Below are positions 35,250-45,808 of a stretch of 64,000 nucleotides of DNA, piece after piece. The notes under the pieces are model-generated. The model was given only the letters and a program-made list of their open reading frames with translations. It did no database searches and had not been told where the DNA came from. The position numbers were made by a program, and so were the translations under genes. Origin of the DNA: Ailurus styani (lineage: Eukaryota; Chordata; Mammalia; Carnivora; Ailuridae); NCBI GenBank assembly GCA_002007465.1, contig LNAC01000745.1, forward strand, positions 9,833 to 73,832, in the 5' to 3' direction. The first letter of the stretch is position 1. Every line of letters starts with the position of its first letter.

Positions 35250-35595
35250 TGTCTCTTAATTTTAATTTTGAAGTTTTTTGTTGAGTAGAAAAGTTTGATT
35301 TTTATATGATCAAGTTGGGACATTGCTTACTTCATGATTTAATTTTTTTTTTCTTTTTTAGGTTCTATCGGAGGAATCTTTCTTCACTCATAGGGCACAA
35401 AAACCTTTCCTGTTTTTTTCTTTTAACTTTATAGTTTTGCCATTCACATGGATTTCTCATTTCATTTCTGCTTGAGTTTACTTTTGTATATAAGGTGACG
35501 TAAGCATCCAGGTTTATTTTTCTCCATAAAACACATTATTTTTCCCAATATTACCTCCTAAATAATTTGGACTTTTCACATTTTTCTGTAGTTTT
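35250..35595 (-). mobile_element. Antisense L1 fragment
   Basis: 'ttgttgagtagaaaagtttg', 'tttatagttttgccattcac' and 'ataaggtgacgtaagcatcc' then 'aggtttatttttctcc' give the antisense reading of a segment of old L1 ORF2. Confidence 0.6.
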
Positions 35596-36479
35596 CATGA
35601 ATATGTCGGTCAATTTTGTTCATACCAACCAAAACATTGGTAGTAACTAGCCTCTTAGAGCTTCTGAACAATGGACATGTGCTGTAAGGACAACATTACC
35701 TATTTCAAAGACATAGCTGAAAAAACTGTATTCATTTTTTTACATGGATTGCATGTTAAAATGATAGCATTTGGTTACATTGTGTTAAACAAGATATGTT
35801 AAGATTAATGTCATGTTTCTTTTTTTGAAAGATATGCAAAAAAATAAAACCACATATGTGGAGTATACAATATTTCTACTGGACTGCAATGCCACATGTT
35901 ATTTTGGCATAGTATGCACCAGTATGCCATACTGGCTTCATTACTAAAATATTGTCTTATTGTCATGTTGGGTAATTTCATCTTCTTTAATTTTTTAAAG
36001 TTACTCATAAACCTCCCTCCTGAAAGCTACTTAAGGGTTTTAATTTCCCAAATTCCTCAGAATTTGAGCTGGCATTTTCATTGTGTGTGGACTGAATCTA
36101 CAGGCTAGTTGGGTATATAAGATACCACTGAGTGTGAGGTTACATTGTCCATGAATAAGGTCTATCTCTTATTTAAAATTTTTTTCTTTGACAGTTTAAA
36201 ACTTTTCTCCATTTTGGTATTGTATTCATTTTAGGTTACATACACACATATATTATTAAATACGGTGTTTTTTACATTTTTCATTTGATATCTTGATTCA
36301 TTTTTCATTTGAAAATCTTTGATTTTCTCCCTTTTGGATTTCTTCAACAGTCTTGCCAGAGCCTTTTCTATCTTAAGAATCTTTCAAAGATACACCAAGA
36401 GTGTATGTTTGGTTTTCATTTTGTTGTTTGGGGGTATCCTCTCTTTTAGAGAATTCTGTTCTGACACTTATAACTTACC
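35596..36479. other. AT-rich unique DNA
   Basis: Overlapping opposite-strand short frames at 35811-36108 show no domain. No gene seen. Confidence 0.4.
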
Positions 36480-37206
36480 AAATTCTTTTAAAAAATAATT
36501 CCATTTTTTCACCCAGTTTCTAGGGCAGAAGATTTATGTCATTTGTTTTAAATATGGTTATTTCTTAACAAGCATGTATTCAAACCTGAGTACTACTTTA
36601 ACTGAGTCATACAAATTTTGACTTACAGTGTTTTCACTGTCATTTAGTTTTAGGTATATAGGAATTTTCTTGATTTCCTTTTTAACTCAAGAATCATTGC
36701 ATAGGATTAAAAACAAAAATATTTGTTTTTAATAATCAGATACACAAAACTATATCAGTTCTTTAGCTATTGATTTTATGCATATGTCCTTATTATAGCG
36801 GAATATATTTTACATGATGTGTTATTGCTTCTTTAAAACAATTATCTATTCTTTCTTTCTGATACCTTTCTATGAAACTGTCATATAATTTGGAAAAATG
36901 TGGGGTTTTTTTGTTGATTGTAAATTCTGTCTGAATAACAGTTTGAACTTATTAATAGATTTATTCAAAATGTTATTTTTGCTTTTTTTTGTCTGTTTGG
37001 TCCACCTGGTTCTGAGAAATTTGCATCAAAATACCAATTTTTAAATATTTTTAATTCTTAACTTTATGTTTCTAGCAGTTGTTTTAGCACATATTTTATA
37101 CTCTATTTAAATATAAATTCATGAGTGTTATATTTTCTTGATCTATTGTTTGTTTTACCGGAATATATAATCTCTTTATGTATTATGATCTATTTTACCA
37201 TAAATT

Positions 37207-37432
37207 CTATTTTATTTAGTTTTTTTTAAAAGATTTTATTTATTTATTTGACACAGAGAGAGAGATCACAAGTAGGCAGAGCAGTAGACAGAGAGAGAGG
37301 AGGAAGCAGGCTCCCCACTGAGCAGAGAGCCCGACGCGGGGCTTGATCCCAGGACCCTGAAATCATGACCTGAACTTAAGGCAGAGGCTTTAACCCACTG
37401 AGCCACACAGGTGCCACTATTTTATTTAGTTT
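37207..37432 (-). mobile_element. Young CAN-SINE, antisense, with 16-bp TSD
   Basis: The body at 37223-37416 reads 'gatcacaagtaggcagagca', 'ggctccccactgagcagaga' and 'taacccactgagccacacag'. Perfect duplications, 'ctattttatttagttt', lie at 37207-37222 and 37417-37432. Confidence 0.96.
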
Positions 37433-37731
37433 TAAATCACTATGTAGGATTTCTTATAGCTCATGCTGTTGTATATCGTTTTTATTTTTTATTATAAGCT
37501 CTTTCATTCTATTGTTTTAAGGATGAATTGTGTAGACAGCATGTTGTTACACTTTGTATTTTTAATCCAGTCCTCTGGTAACTGAATTCAACTTATTTAT
37601 ATTTACTGCAATTACTCTATTAGGATTTATTTTGACAATTTAACTTTATATATTCTATTTCTCACACTTTCATTTCATCTTGGTCCCCCCCACCATGTCA
37701 CCTTCCATTTGCTCCATAGGATAGATTTTCT

Positions 37732-37895
37732 TTTTTAAGAGGTGGTGGATAGGGAGAAGGAGAGAGAGAATCTCAAGTAGAGATTTTTCCCCAGTGTGGA
37801 ACCCCATTAGGGGCTCAATCTCATGACCCTGAGATCATGACACCAGTAGAAATCAAGAGTCGGTCACCCAACCAACTGAGCCACCCAGGCATGCC
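37732..37895 (-). mobile_element. Older CAN-SINE, antisense
   Basis: 'ggagagagagaatctcaagt', 'ctcatgaccctgagatcatg', 'aatcaagagtcggtcaccca' and 'ctgagccacccaggcatgcc'. 'gatagatttt' on both sides is a possible TSD. Confidence 0.9.
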
Positions 37896-38433
37896 AGATA
37901 GATTTTTTTTTTAATTTGAAAGTTATACATTCTAGTTTTTTTCTTCCAGTGGTTAAATGCAATTTATAAAGACTTACGCTTACAATCATTTCTTCCTATG
38001 AATATTTCAAGCATCAATATATAATGTTCTTCAAACAAGAAAAGTAATCTAGCAAGATTTTTCCTTTCTCTGGGCTCCCCTTACCTATTCACATACCCAT
38101 TCTCATCAAGAATTTTAGTACTGATTTGATATGCATATGCCCCATTGATCTAACCTTTGAGTTTTTTAAGAAAATAAATTATAATTATCATACTTCCTAT
38201 ATATTTCATAGAATATTGCTGAATTTATTTATTCATTTAGTTAGTTATGAAAGACATACTTTTCGTTACAAGTATTTTCAAAGGCGATTTTTATATGATA
38301 ACCCTTCTGATGCTTTGTGTGCCTGAAAATATCTTCACTGTGATTTCATGTTCAAGTGATAGTTTAGCAGGATATAAAATTCTGGGTTCACACTTACTTG
38401 CTTCAAAAGTTTGTAATTATTACTCCATTAGCT

Positions 38434-38632
38434 CTTTTTTTTTTAAGATTTACTTATTTATTTGAGAGAGAGAAAGCTTGTGCCATGAGTAGGGGGAGGG
38501 GCAGAGGGAGAAGGAGAAGTAGGCTCTCCTGCTGAGCAGGGAGCCTGACATGGGGCTTGATCCCAGGACTCTGAGATCATGACCTGAGCCAAAGGCAGAT
38601 GTTTAACCAACTGAACCACCCAAGTGACTCAG
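38434..38632 (-). mobile_element. Older CAN-SINE, antisense
   Basis: 'taagatttacttatttattt', 'gctgagcagggagcctgaca', 'gatcatgacctgagccaaag' and 'accaactgaaccacccaagt'. Confidence 0.92.
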
Positions 38633-40729
38633 GCACTGTTTATTTTTAATTAAATCTAAATATATTATTTCAGTATACTCTCTTTTTTTATATGTGTTTC
38701 TTATATGTGCTCCTCCAATATCTCGATATATTTCCTAGAGTTCAAAGTCTCCTGTGGTCACAAGAAGGACTTCCATATCCGAGTATGCCAACTGAATATT
38801 GCATAAACAGGCCTGGTTGACGGTACCAGGGGACCTGACAGACACCTATGTTCTAACACCAAGCTGATGCCCTGGCATAGGACTGCACTGCCTCAGAAGT
38901 CAAATTGAACTTCCTTCACCCAAAGATGCCATCCCCTTACCAAGGCAAGCCAGGTCATACAGCACTGTCTTGAATGCCTTTTTCTAATTTTTCTGCCCAG
39001 ATATGATGCTTTAAATTTTTTTTCCAAATAATTTGTCCACCTTGTGGGGAGTACTTTTTTAAAATTTAAATCAACCAGAAATGTCTTTTTAAAAATTTAC
39101 ACAAATGAAATTTATGGATAGGTTTGCAAATATCCTGATTGGCCTGGGACATATGCAGTTCATATGCACTGAGCCAAAGTAGTTATTAATCCCCTTCCTT
39201 TCATGCTTTAAAGTGTCCTGATTTAGGTGATAAATTATGTGGTCATCCTGCTAGTAGCCTTGTGTATGACTTGCCTAGACTGTTAATGTGCACTCAGGTA
39301 GGGAGGCCAAAGTCCAGGCTCTATTTTGTGACCCTCTCAGTGACTTTAAGGAGAGGAATTTGCCTCAGAATGGATGGATCCCAAGCAATGATCTTGGCTT
39401 GAACTCACCTATGTGCTGGCCAAACCCAACTGGACTTGCAACTTACTGAAGTAAGAAAAGGTTAAAAAGGAAAGAAACTGTGTTGAACACCCTCTCTTTC
39501 TCTTTCTACTTCATCGTTGTCAAAACGATGTCAAAACATTGGCTAAAAAAGAGATGTAACACGAATAAGAAAGAATATGATAGAGTTGCTTGATCATTTG
39601 TGTTTCTTAGAACACCAATTCTTGCTTTCTGTGTTCAAAGCAAGTTCTGGTTCAAATGGAAAGCATGACCTCTCAGGGCTGGCAATGCTCCCATGTTGTC
39701 ACAGACCTAACATGCTTACCAAGTCTTACTGAACTCCATGCATTGTAGGTCCCCTGGGCTTCTGTGCTCATGGGGCATTAGGAAGTTGTATGCACATAGC
39801 GTGGCAAGGAACAATGGTGAATGCACATACTGCAGTATCTCCTTTGCTTACATGCATGCTCCATGGTCCTATTAGACTTCCCTTTTGAAACACAAATTTA
39901 AGAGTGAAATCATTAAGACATTGATACCAGAGACTAAACTAAGTGAAGGATTCTTTTCTGTGCAGGGGTCTGTTACTACCCAGGTTATATGACCGTGATG
40001 TTGGCCCCGGGCCCACCTCACTTCTCTTCCCAGCTCTGCTTCTGATCCTGTACACCTTCACACATACTTCAGCTTGCACATCCAAATGAAGCCTCATCCC
40101 CTGCAAGCAGTTGTATTGGCCATTTACCCTTGTGAGGAAAGATCTAAGGAAGAAGCCTGCATATGCATTTAAAGCAGGCTTGGAGCTTTAGGGCAGGAAA
40201 TTTCAGAGTTCCAGGCTACCTGAATCATGGTCTAGGAATAAGGAGTCTGGACCATATGGGCATGTCCTCTAAATCTCATGGTCTCTTCACTCTAAGAGAC
40301 ACACTAGAGAGGGACCCTCTAAAACACAGGGTCCGTGGCATGTTTGGCTATACTTGCCTGGGTCTTTGGTGCTCCAGTCAACCAGCCAATACCATTTCGT
40401 TCTGATTCTCATCATAACTCATCTTATTTAAATGTATCATTTCTCATAAGTTTCACCTCATTCTGAGTTTTAGCTTTATTAGCATCATTTCCTTTTTGTC
40501 ACATGGATTTCTTTTCATCTTTCATACATGTCCTTTCTTAAGTCAATCTTATTGGAGAGACACTTGAACAGCCATGAAAGTGTCTACAGATACCTCCTTG
40601 GTTTCTCCCATGCTTAATTAACTCCCACAATTAATGACATTATTGTCAGAATTTCATTTTCTGACGTTACTGTGAATTGACACAACAAAATAAAAGGCCT
40701 GGAATCAGAAAACTGTAGAATTTTATAGT
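38633..40729. other. Unclassified non-coding block
   Basis: About 2.1 kb, noticeably richer in GC than its surroundings from about 38740 to 40440. No coding frame above 80 codons and no L1 or SINE. Its texture could suit a decayed LTR retroelement, but I found no LTR ends, primer-binding site or gag/pol sense, so I leave it unnamed. Confidence 0.4.
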
Positions 40730-40860
40730 CTTATGGGATCTGTGGCTCAGTAGTTATTAAGAGGCTTTTCCTAGATAGAACAGGTAATTGGTGGCATAAC
40801 AAATGGTAGGTCCCAGACCTTCTGACTCCCAGTCTAATGCTCTGTATTTTGCTTTTTCAA
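40730..40860 (-). mobile_element. Possible MIR fossil
   Basis: 'aacaggtaattggtggcata' then 'cagaccttctgactcccagt' and 'ctaatgctctgtattttgc' resemble the antisense MIR core. Confidence 0.4.
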
Positions 40861-41867
40861 AACAGAATTAGCCTGCCATGCCTTGATCCTCTGATCTATG
40901 GTTTATGAGACCAACCCATACAACCAATGAAATACAGCTCTGTATTTGAGGATCTAAGAGAAAAATCAAAGCCAGTATTAGTATTTTGACAGGTATATGA
41001 AAATATGTAGTATATATGCCTATTCTAGTCATTGCTAATCAAGTCCTCCTTCTCTTGGTGCTTCATACATCTTCCTATTAACAGACAATGAAATTGCATG
41101 AAAGATGAAACCAGTAACTATCCCAGCTATGTAACTTAGAAACTGAAAATATTACACAGTAAAGAATACATATTTAATATTAAAACTGAAGACAGTGACA
41201 ATATATGAAGCCTATTTCCAACATTTTGTAAATAGCCCTTTCAAAAACAAGTCTTGGTCCATCAGAAAGCCCTTGTATTGGACAATTATTGCTGTAATAA
41301 TACTGTGCAACAAGCAACCCCAAAAAGTGTTCTTCAGAACTAAGCTCAAAACTGGCACACTGTCAATTCTGACCACATGTCATGAGACGAAGAGAGTCAT
41401 ATGACCAAGCCCAAATTCTACAGTTGGGGAAGAGCATTCTGCCTACAATGAGAGCAGAGTAAGAGTGTAGATGCAGAGGATGGAAAAATGGGAGATATTC
41501 ATTCAAGCTACCACCAACCAGATGCCAAAAAGAAGAAACAAGAGGAAATAATTTTGAAGTAATTCTTAAAGATATTAATCCTATATACAAAATATATTTA
41601 TGTGGCTCACATTAGCCTTTTAAAAAATCTCTATTTTACTTGACAATCAATCACTCTGATTACATGAGTATTTCTCTTCTTGGTAAATCTAATGCTTTTG
41701 TCATTGTATAAGAGATATGAATGGTCAACTACAGTTGATTCCTTGTTGGCTATCCTGCAAAATGAGTCCCACCCAGAGGATCCTGAACAAATGTCCGTTT
41801 ACCATTTAATATTATCACCATGGTTTTTTAGTAGGACCTTGTCATCACCTGTTTTGGAAACCAATAT
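40861..41867. other. Unique-looking DNA, possible old LTR piece
   Basis: The stretch 41270-41530 ('ggacaattattgctgtaata', 'gcaacaagcaaccccaaaaa', 'gagtcatatgaccaagccca') has the feel of an old LTR in antisense, but I cannot name it. No gene seen. Confidence 0.35.
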
Positions 41868-41892
41868 TAAAAGCATGGCGGCGGAGCAGCGG

Positions 41893-41903
41893 CAAGATGG
41901 CGG
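41893..41903. promoter_or_regulatory. YY1-like site at the L1 5' end
   Basis: 'caagatggcgg' contains the YY1 core (GCCATCTTG on the other strand) 14 bases from the element's first base. The human L1 YY1 site lies at nearly the same offset and positions transcription start there. Confidence 0.7.
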
Positions 41904-43173
41904 AGGAGTAGGAGACCGATTATCATCAGGACCCAGAAATTCACCCAGATAGCTATCAAACTATTCTGAACACCTACAAATTCTACCTAAGATCGCATAG
42001 AAGAAGAGCAGCAATTCTAGGAACAGAAAATTGACCACTTTCTGGAAGGTAGGACGTGCGGAGAAGTGAATCTGAGGTGACGGGAAGATAGACCCTAGGG
42101 GGGAGGGGCCGGCTCCCGGCAAGGGAGCGAGCAGCGGAGCACAGACTCGGAACTGTTAGAAGTCGGCTCCACTGAGGGACATCGCCCCAGAGACCAAGCG
42201 GGGGGTGAAGCCCCTGCAGGGACAGTGTGGTCTCAGGACCCATGGGGACACAAAAAGACCAGGGGTGTCTGAGCGCAACAGAGCTCCCAGGTATCAGAGA
42301 GAAGCTGGCGGGAGAGACGGAGCTGAGCTGAGATGTCTCTCAGCTCGGGGTTACCTTGGGCTGTGATCTGAAGCACAGCCAGGCCACTGATCTGTGAGTG
42401 GGGACACCACGGGTGGCAGACCTGGAGAGACCCCCTCCTTCCTCCTCCGGGAGCAGCGGTGCGGGAGCGGCTGCAGGAATCCGCCAGGTTCGGAGATTCT
42501 AAACGGGGCCACGCCACAGACAGAAACACTCAGTCACAGGCCGGGTGAGCTTGGAGAGCGGCCGGAGACCAGGAGATGGGAGGGACTGCTTTTCTCTGAG
42601 GCGCACTGAGGACTGAGGCCCCAGGCTCTCGGCTCCTCTGGGTCGGAGACTGGGAGCCGCCATTTTCAGTCCCGTCCTCCAACGAGGTATGGAAAGCGTT
42701 CGGGAAACAAAAGCTCCCGAGAGTGTACCTGAGCTGATTACTTAGCCTGGCCCCTGGCGAGGGCGGTGGGAATCCGCCTCGGGCAGAGACACTTGAGAAT
42801 CACAGCAACAGGCCCCTCCCCCAGAAGACCAAGGGAAAAAACAAAAAACATCCAGTCAAAGTCAAGTTCAAGATTGCTGAGCATTGTGGAACTCCAGAAC
42901 GACGGAAAAGCAACGGAGAGAATTCATGGCTTTCTCCTCATGATTATTCAGTCGCTCAAAGTTAAATTCATTGAATTTTTTTCTTTCAATTTTTTTCCTA
43001 CTTTTTTCTTTTAAATTTTTTCCCTTTCCCTATTTTAACATTCTTAACTCTTATATCGTATCAACACTTTTTACTCTTTTTAAAATTTTCATTGTTATAA
43101 TCATATTTTATCCCTTCATTGTTTTTAACCTTATTTTTTGGGTACTTAAAGGGTCTGTTCAATTCACCAATCT

Positions 43174-43262
43174 AATAGATATAGATAGATAGATAGATAG
43201 ATAGATAGAGATAGAGATAGATATAAAGATAGAGTCATAGACAGACATAGATATAGAAACAG
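43174..43262. repeat. (GATA)n-type microsatellite in the L1 5' UTR
   Basis: GATA units (43174-43228), then degenerate GATA/GACA words to about 43262. In copy C the same place holds an AT then GT microsatellite. Confidence 0.9.
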
Positions 43263-43496
43263 AAATAGATACTATAGATATAGGATTTTGTTTTATTCAT
43301 TTTTGTTTGTTTTGTTTTTATATGATTTTGTGTTTTTGGGTTTTTTGTTTGTTTGGTTTTGGTTTTGGTTTTTCTCCCTCTTACTTTTCTCCCCAGTTCC
43401 AGGTCTCTTCTGAGTAGGTTAGTGTATATTTCTCTGGGGTCATTGCTACCCTTTAGTATTTGGTTCTCTCATCCATCTATTNTCTATCTGCATAAA

Positions 43497-44413
43497 ATGA
43501 CAAGGTGGAAAAAGTCAACAAAAACAAAGAACAAGAGCCAGTAATGACAGCTAGGGACCTAATCAATGCAGATATTAGTAATATGACAGAACTAGAGTTC
43601 AGAATGACGATTCTTAAGGTGCTGGCTGGGCTTGAAAAAAAAATGGAAGAAAATAGAGAAGCTGTCTCTAAAGAAATAAAAGACCTGAAATAAAAGAACT
43701 AAAATCTAATCAAGCTGAAATCAAAATAATTAATAGCTATTAATGAGGTGCAATTGAAAATGGAGGCTCTTACTGCTAGGATAAATGAAGCAGAAGATAG
43801 AATTAGTGATTTAGAAGACAAAATGTCAGAGAAAAAAGAAGAGGATGAAAAGAGAGACAAACAACTACTGGACCATGAGGAGAGAATTCGAGAGATAAGT
43901 GATGCCATAAGACGAAACAATATTAGAATAATTGGGATCCCAGAAGAGGACGAGATTGAGAGAGGGCCAGAAGGTATATTGGAGCAGATCTTAATACAGA
44001 ATTTCCCTAATCTGGCAAAGGGAACAAGCATCAAAATCCAGGAGGCACAGAGAAGCCCCCCCAAAATTAATAAAAATAGGTCCACACCCCGTCATCTAAT
44101 AGTAAAACTTACAAGTCTTAGTGACAAAGAGAAAATCCTGAAAGCAGCTCGGGACAAGAGGTCTATAACATACAATGGTAGAAATATTAGATTGTCAGCA
44201 GACCTATCCACAGAGACCTGGCAGGCCAGAAAGAGCTGGCATGATGTATTCAGAGCACGAAACAAGAAAAATATGCAGCCAAGAATACTATATCCAGCTA
44301 GGCTGCCACTGAAAACAGAAAGAGAGATAAAAATCTTCCAGGACAAACAAAAACTAAAGGAATTTGCAAACACCAAGCCAGCCCTACAGGAAATATTGAA
44401 AGGGGTCCTCTAA
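43497..44413 (+). pseudogene. L1 ORF1p pseudogene (copy D), frameshifted
   Basis: ORF1p is the L1 RNA-binding chaperone: N-terminal coiled coil, RNA-recognition motif and C-terminal domain. The ATG at 43497 reads only 15 codons (MTRWKKSTKTKNKSQ) before a stop; the true frame is another one and is readable from about 43505. That frame reads LINADISNMTELEFRM...KEIKDLK to a stop at 43691-43693, caused by a 14-base insertion duplicating 'aaataaaaga'. A 7-base excess (relative to copy C) near 43725 brings the frame back, and it then runs open to 44413 (221 codons from 43748). That part holds the coiled coil (INEAEDRISDLEDKMSEKKE), the RRM region and the family ending ALQEILKGVL. About half the lesions could be assembly errors, but three independent ones make loss of function likely. 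Confidence 0.9.
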
Positions 44414-44492
44414 GCAAAGAGAACCTTAAAGAAACATAGACCAGAAAGGAAGAAACACAATATACAGTAACAGTCACCTTACAGGCAATACA

Positions 44493-45416
44493 ATGGCTCT
44501 AAATGTATATCTCTCAATAGTTACTCTGAATGTAAATGGACTAAATGCCCCAACTAAAAGACACAGGGTATCAGAATGGATAAAAAAACAAGACCCATCG
44601 ATATGCTGTCTACAAGAAACTCATCTTACACGCAAAGACACCTCCAGATTTAAAGTGAGGGGGTGGAAAACAATTTACCATGCCAATGGACAGCAAAAGA
44701 AAGCTGGAGTGGCAATCCTTATATCAGATAAATTAGATTTTAAGGCAAAGAATATCATAAGAGATGAGGAAGGACACTATATCATACTAAAAGGATCTGT
44801 CCAACAAGAAGATCTAACAATCATAAATATCTATGCCCCTAACATGGGAGCAGCCAATTATATAAACCAATTAATAACAAAATCAAAGAAACACATTGAC
44901 AAGAATACAATATTAGTAGGGGACTTGAACACCCCCCTTACTGAAATGGACAGATCATCAAAGCAAAAGATCAACAAGGAAATAAAGGCTTTAAATGACA
45001 CCCTGGACCAGTTGGACATCACAGATATATTCAGAACATTCCATCCCAAAACAACAGAATACACATTCTTCTCCAGTGCACATGGAACATTCTCCAGAAT
45101 AGACCATATTCTGGGTCACAAATCAGGTCTCAACAGGTACCAAAAGATTGGGATCATTCCCTGCATATTTTCAGACCATAATGCTCTGAAACTAGAACTC
45201 AACCACAAAAGGAAAGTTGGAAAGACCTCAAATACATGGAGGCTGAAGAACACCCTACTCAAGAATGAATGGGTCAACCAGGAAATTAAAGAAGAATTAA
45301 AAAAATTCATGGAAACAAATGAAAATGAAAACACAACTGTTCAAAATCTTTGGGACACAGCAAAAGCAGTCCTAAGAGGAAAGTATATGGCAATACAAGC
45401 CTTTCTCAAGAAATAA
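44493..45416 (+). CDS. L1 endonuclease-domain open frame (5' part of ORF2)
   Basis: 307 open codons from ATG 44493 starting MALNVYLSIVTLNVNG. All recognised endonuclease catalytic residues are in place. It ends at the TAA at 45414-45416, shortly after the endonuclease fold (…AIQAFLKK). If expressed it could in principle give an endonuclease-only protein, but upstream ORF1 damage and lack of expression evidence leave that open. Confidence 0.8.
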   Translation: MALNVYLSIVTLNVNGLNAPTKRHRVSEWIKKQDPSICCLQETHLTRKDTSRFKVRGWKTIYHANGQQKKAGVAILISDKLDFKAKNIIRDEEGHYIILKGSVQQEDLTIINIYAPNMGAANYINQLITKSKKHIDKNTILVGDLNTPLTEMDRSSKQKINKEIKALNDTLDQLDITDIFRTFHPKTTEYTFFSSAHGTFSRIDHILGHKSGLNRYQKIGIIPCIFSDHNALKLELNHKRKVGKTSNTWRLKNTLLKNEWVNQEIKEELKKFMETNENENTTVQNLWDTAKAVLRGKYMAIQAFLKK

Positions 45417-45808
45417 GAAAGGTCTCAAGTACACAACCCAATTCCACACCTACAAAAGCTAGACAAAGAAGAGCAAAGAAAGCCCACACCCAACAGCAGA
45501 AGAGAAATCATAAAGATCAGAGCAGAAATCAATGAAATAGAAACCAAAAGAACAGTGGAACAAATCAATGAAACTAGGAGCTGGTTCTTTGAAAGAATTA
45601 ATAAGATTGATAAACCCCTGGCCAGACTTATCCAAAAGAAAAGAGAAAGGACTCAAATTAATAAAATCATGAATGAAAGAGGAGAGATCACAACCAACAC
45701 CAAAGAAATACAAACAATTCTAAGAACGTATTATGAGCAACTCTACACCAGCAAATGTGATAATCTGGAAGAAATGGATGCATTCTTAGAGAAATATAAA
45801 CTACAAAA

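Larger units (their letters stand above)
36480..38433 (-). mobile_element. Very old antisense L1, interrupted by two SINEs
   Basis: It is T-rich. The clearest segments are 37528-37640 ('tgtagacagcatgttgttac', 'tttttaatccagtcctctgg', 'tttatatttactgcaatta'), the antisense of the ORF2 endonuclease region, and 38320-38400 ('gtttagcaggatataaaatt', 'ctgggttcac'), the antisense of an old L1 5'/ORF1 part. Elsewhere identity is weak, so the left limit is uncertain. Confidence 0.55.
41880..43496 (+). promoter_or_regulatory. L1 copy D 5' UTR with internal promoter
   Basis: The first 900 bases are GC-rich and then it becomes T-rich. L1 5' UTRs carry an internal Pol II promoter; that role is inferred from the family. 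The YY1-like site 14 bases from the start supports a complete 5' end. Antisense frames at 41983-42243 and 42233-42529 are discussed among the findings. Confidence 0.85.

Noticed and set aside
38740..40440. An endogenous retrovirus
   Set aside because: No gag, pol or env sense, no paired LTRs and no primer-binding site could be recognised, so I left it unclassified.
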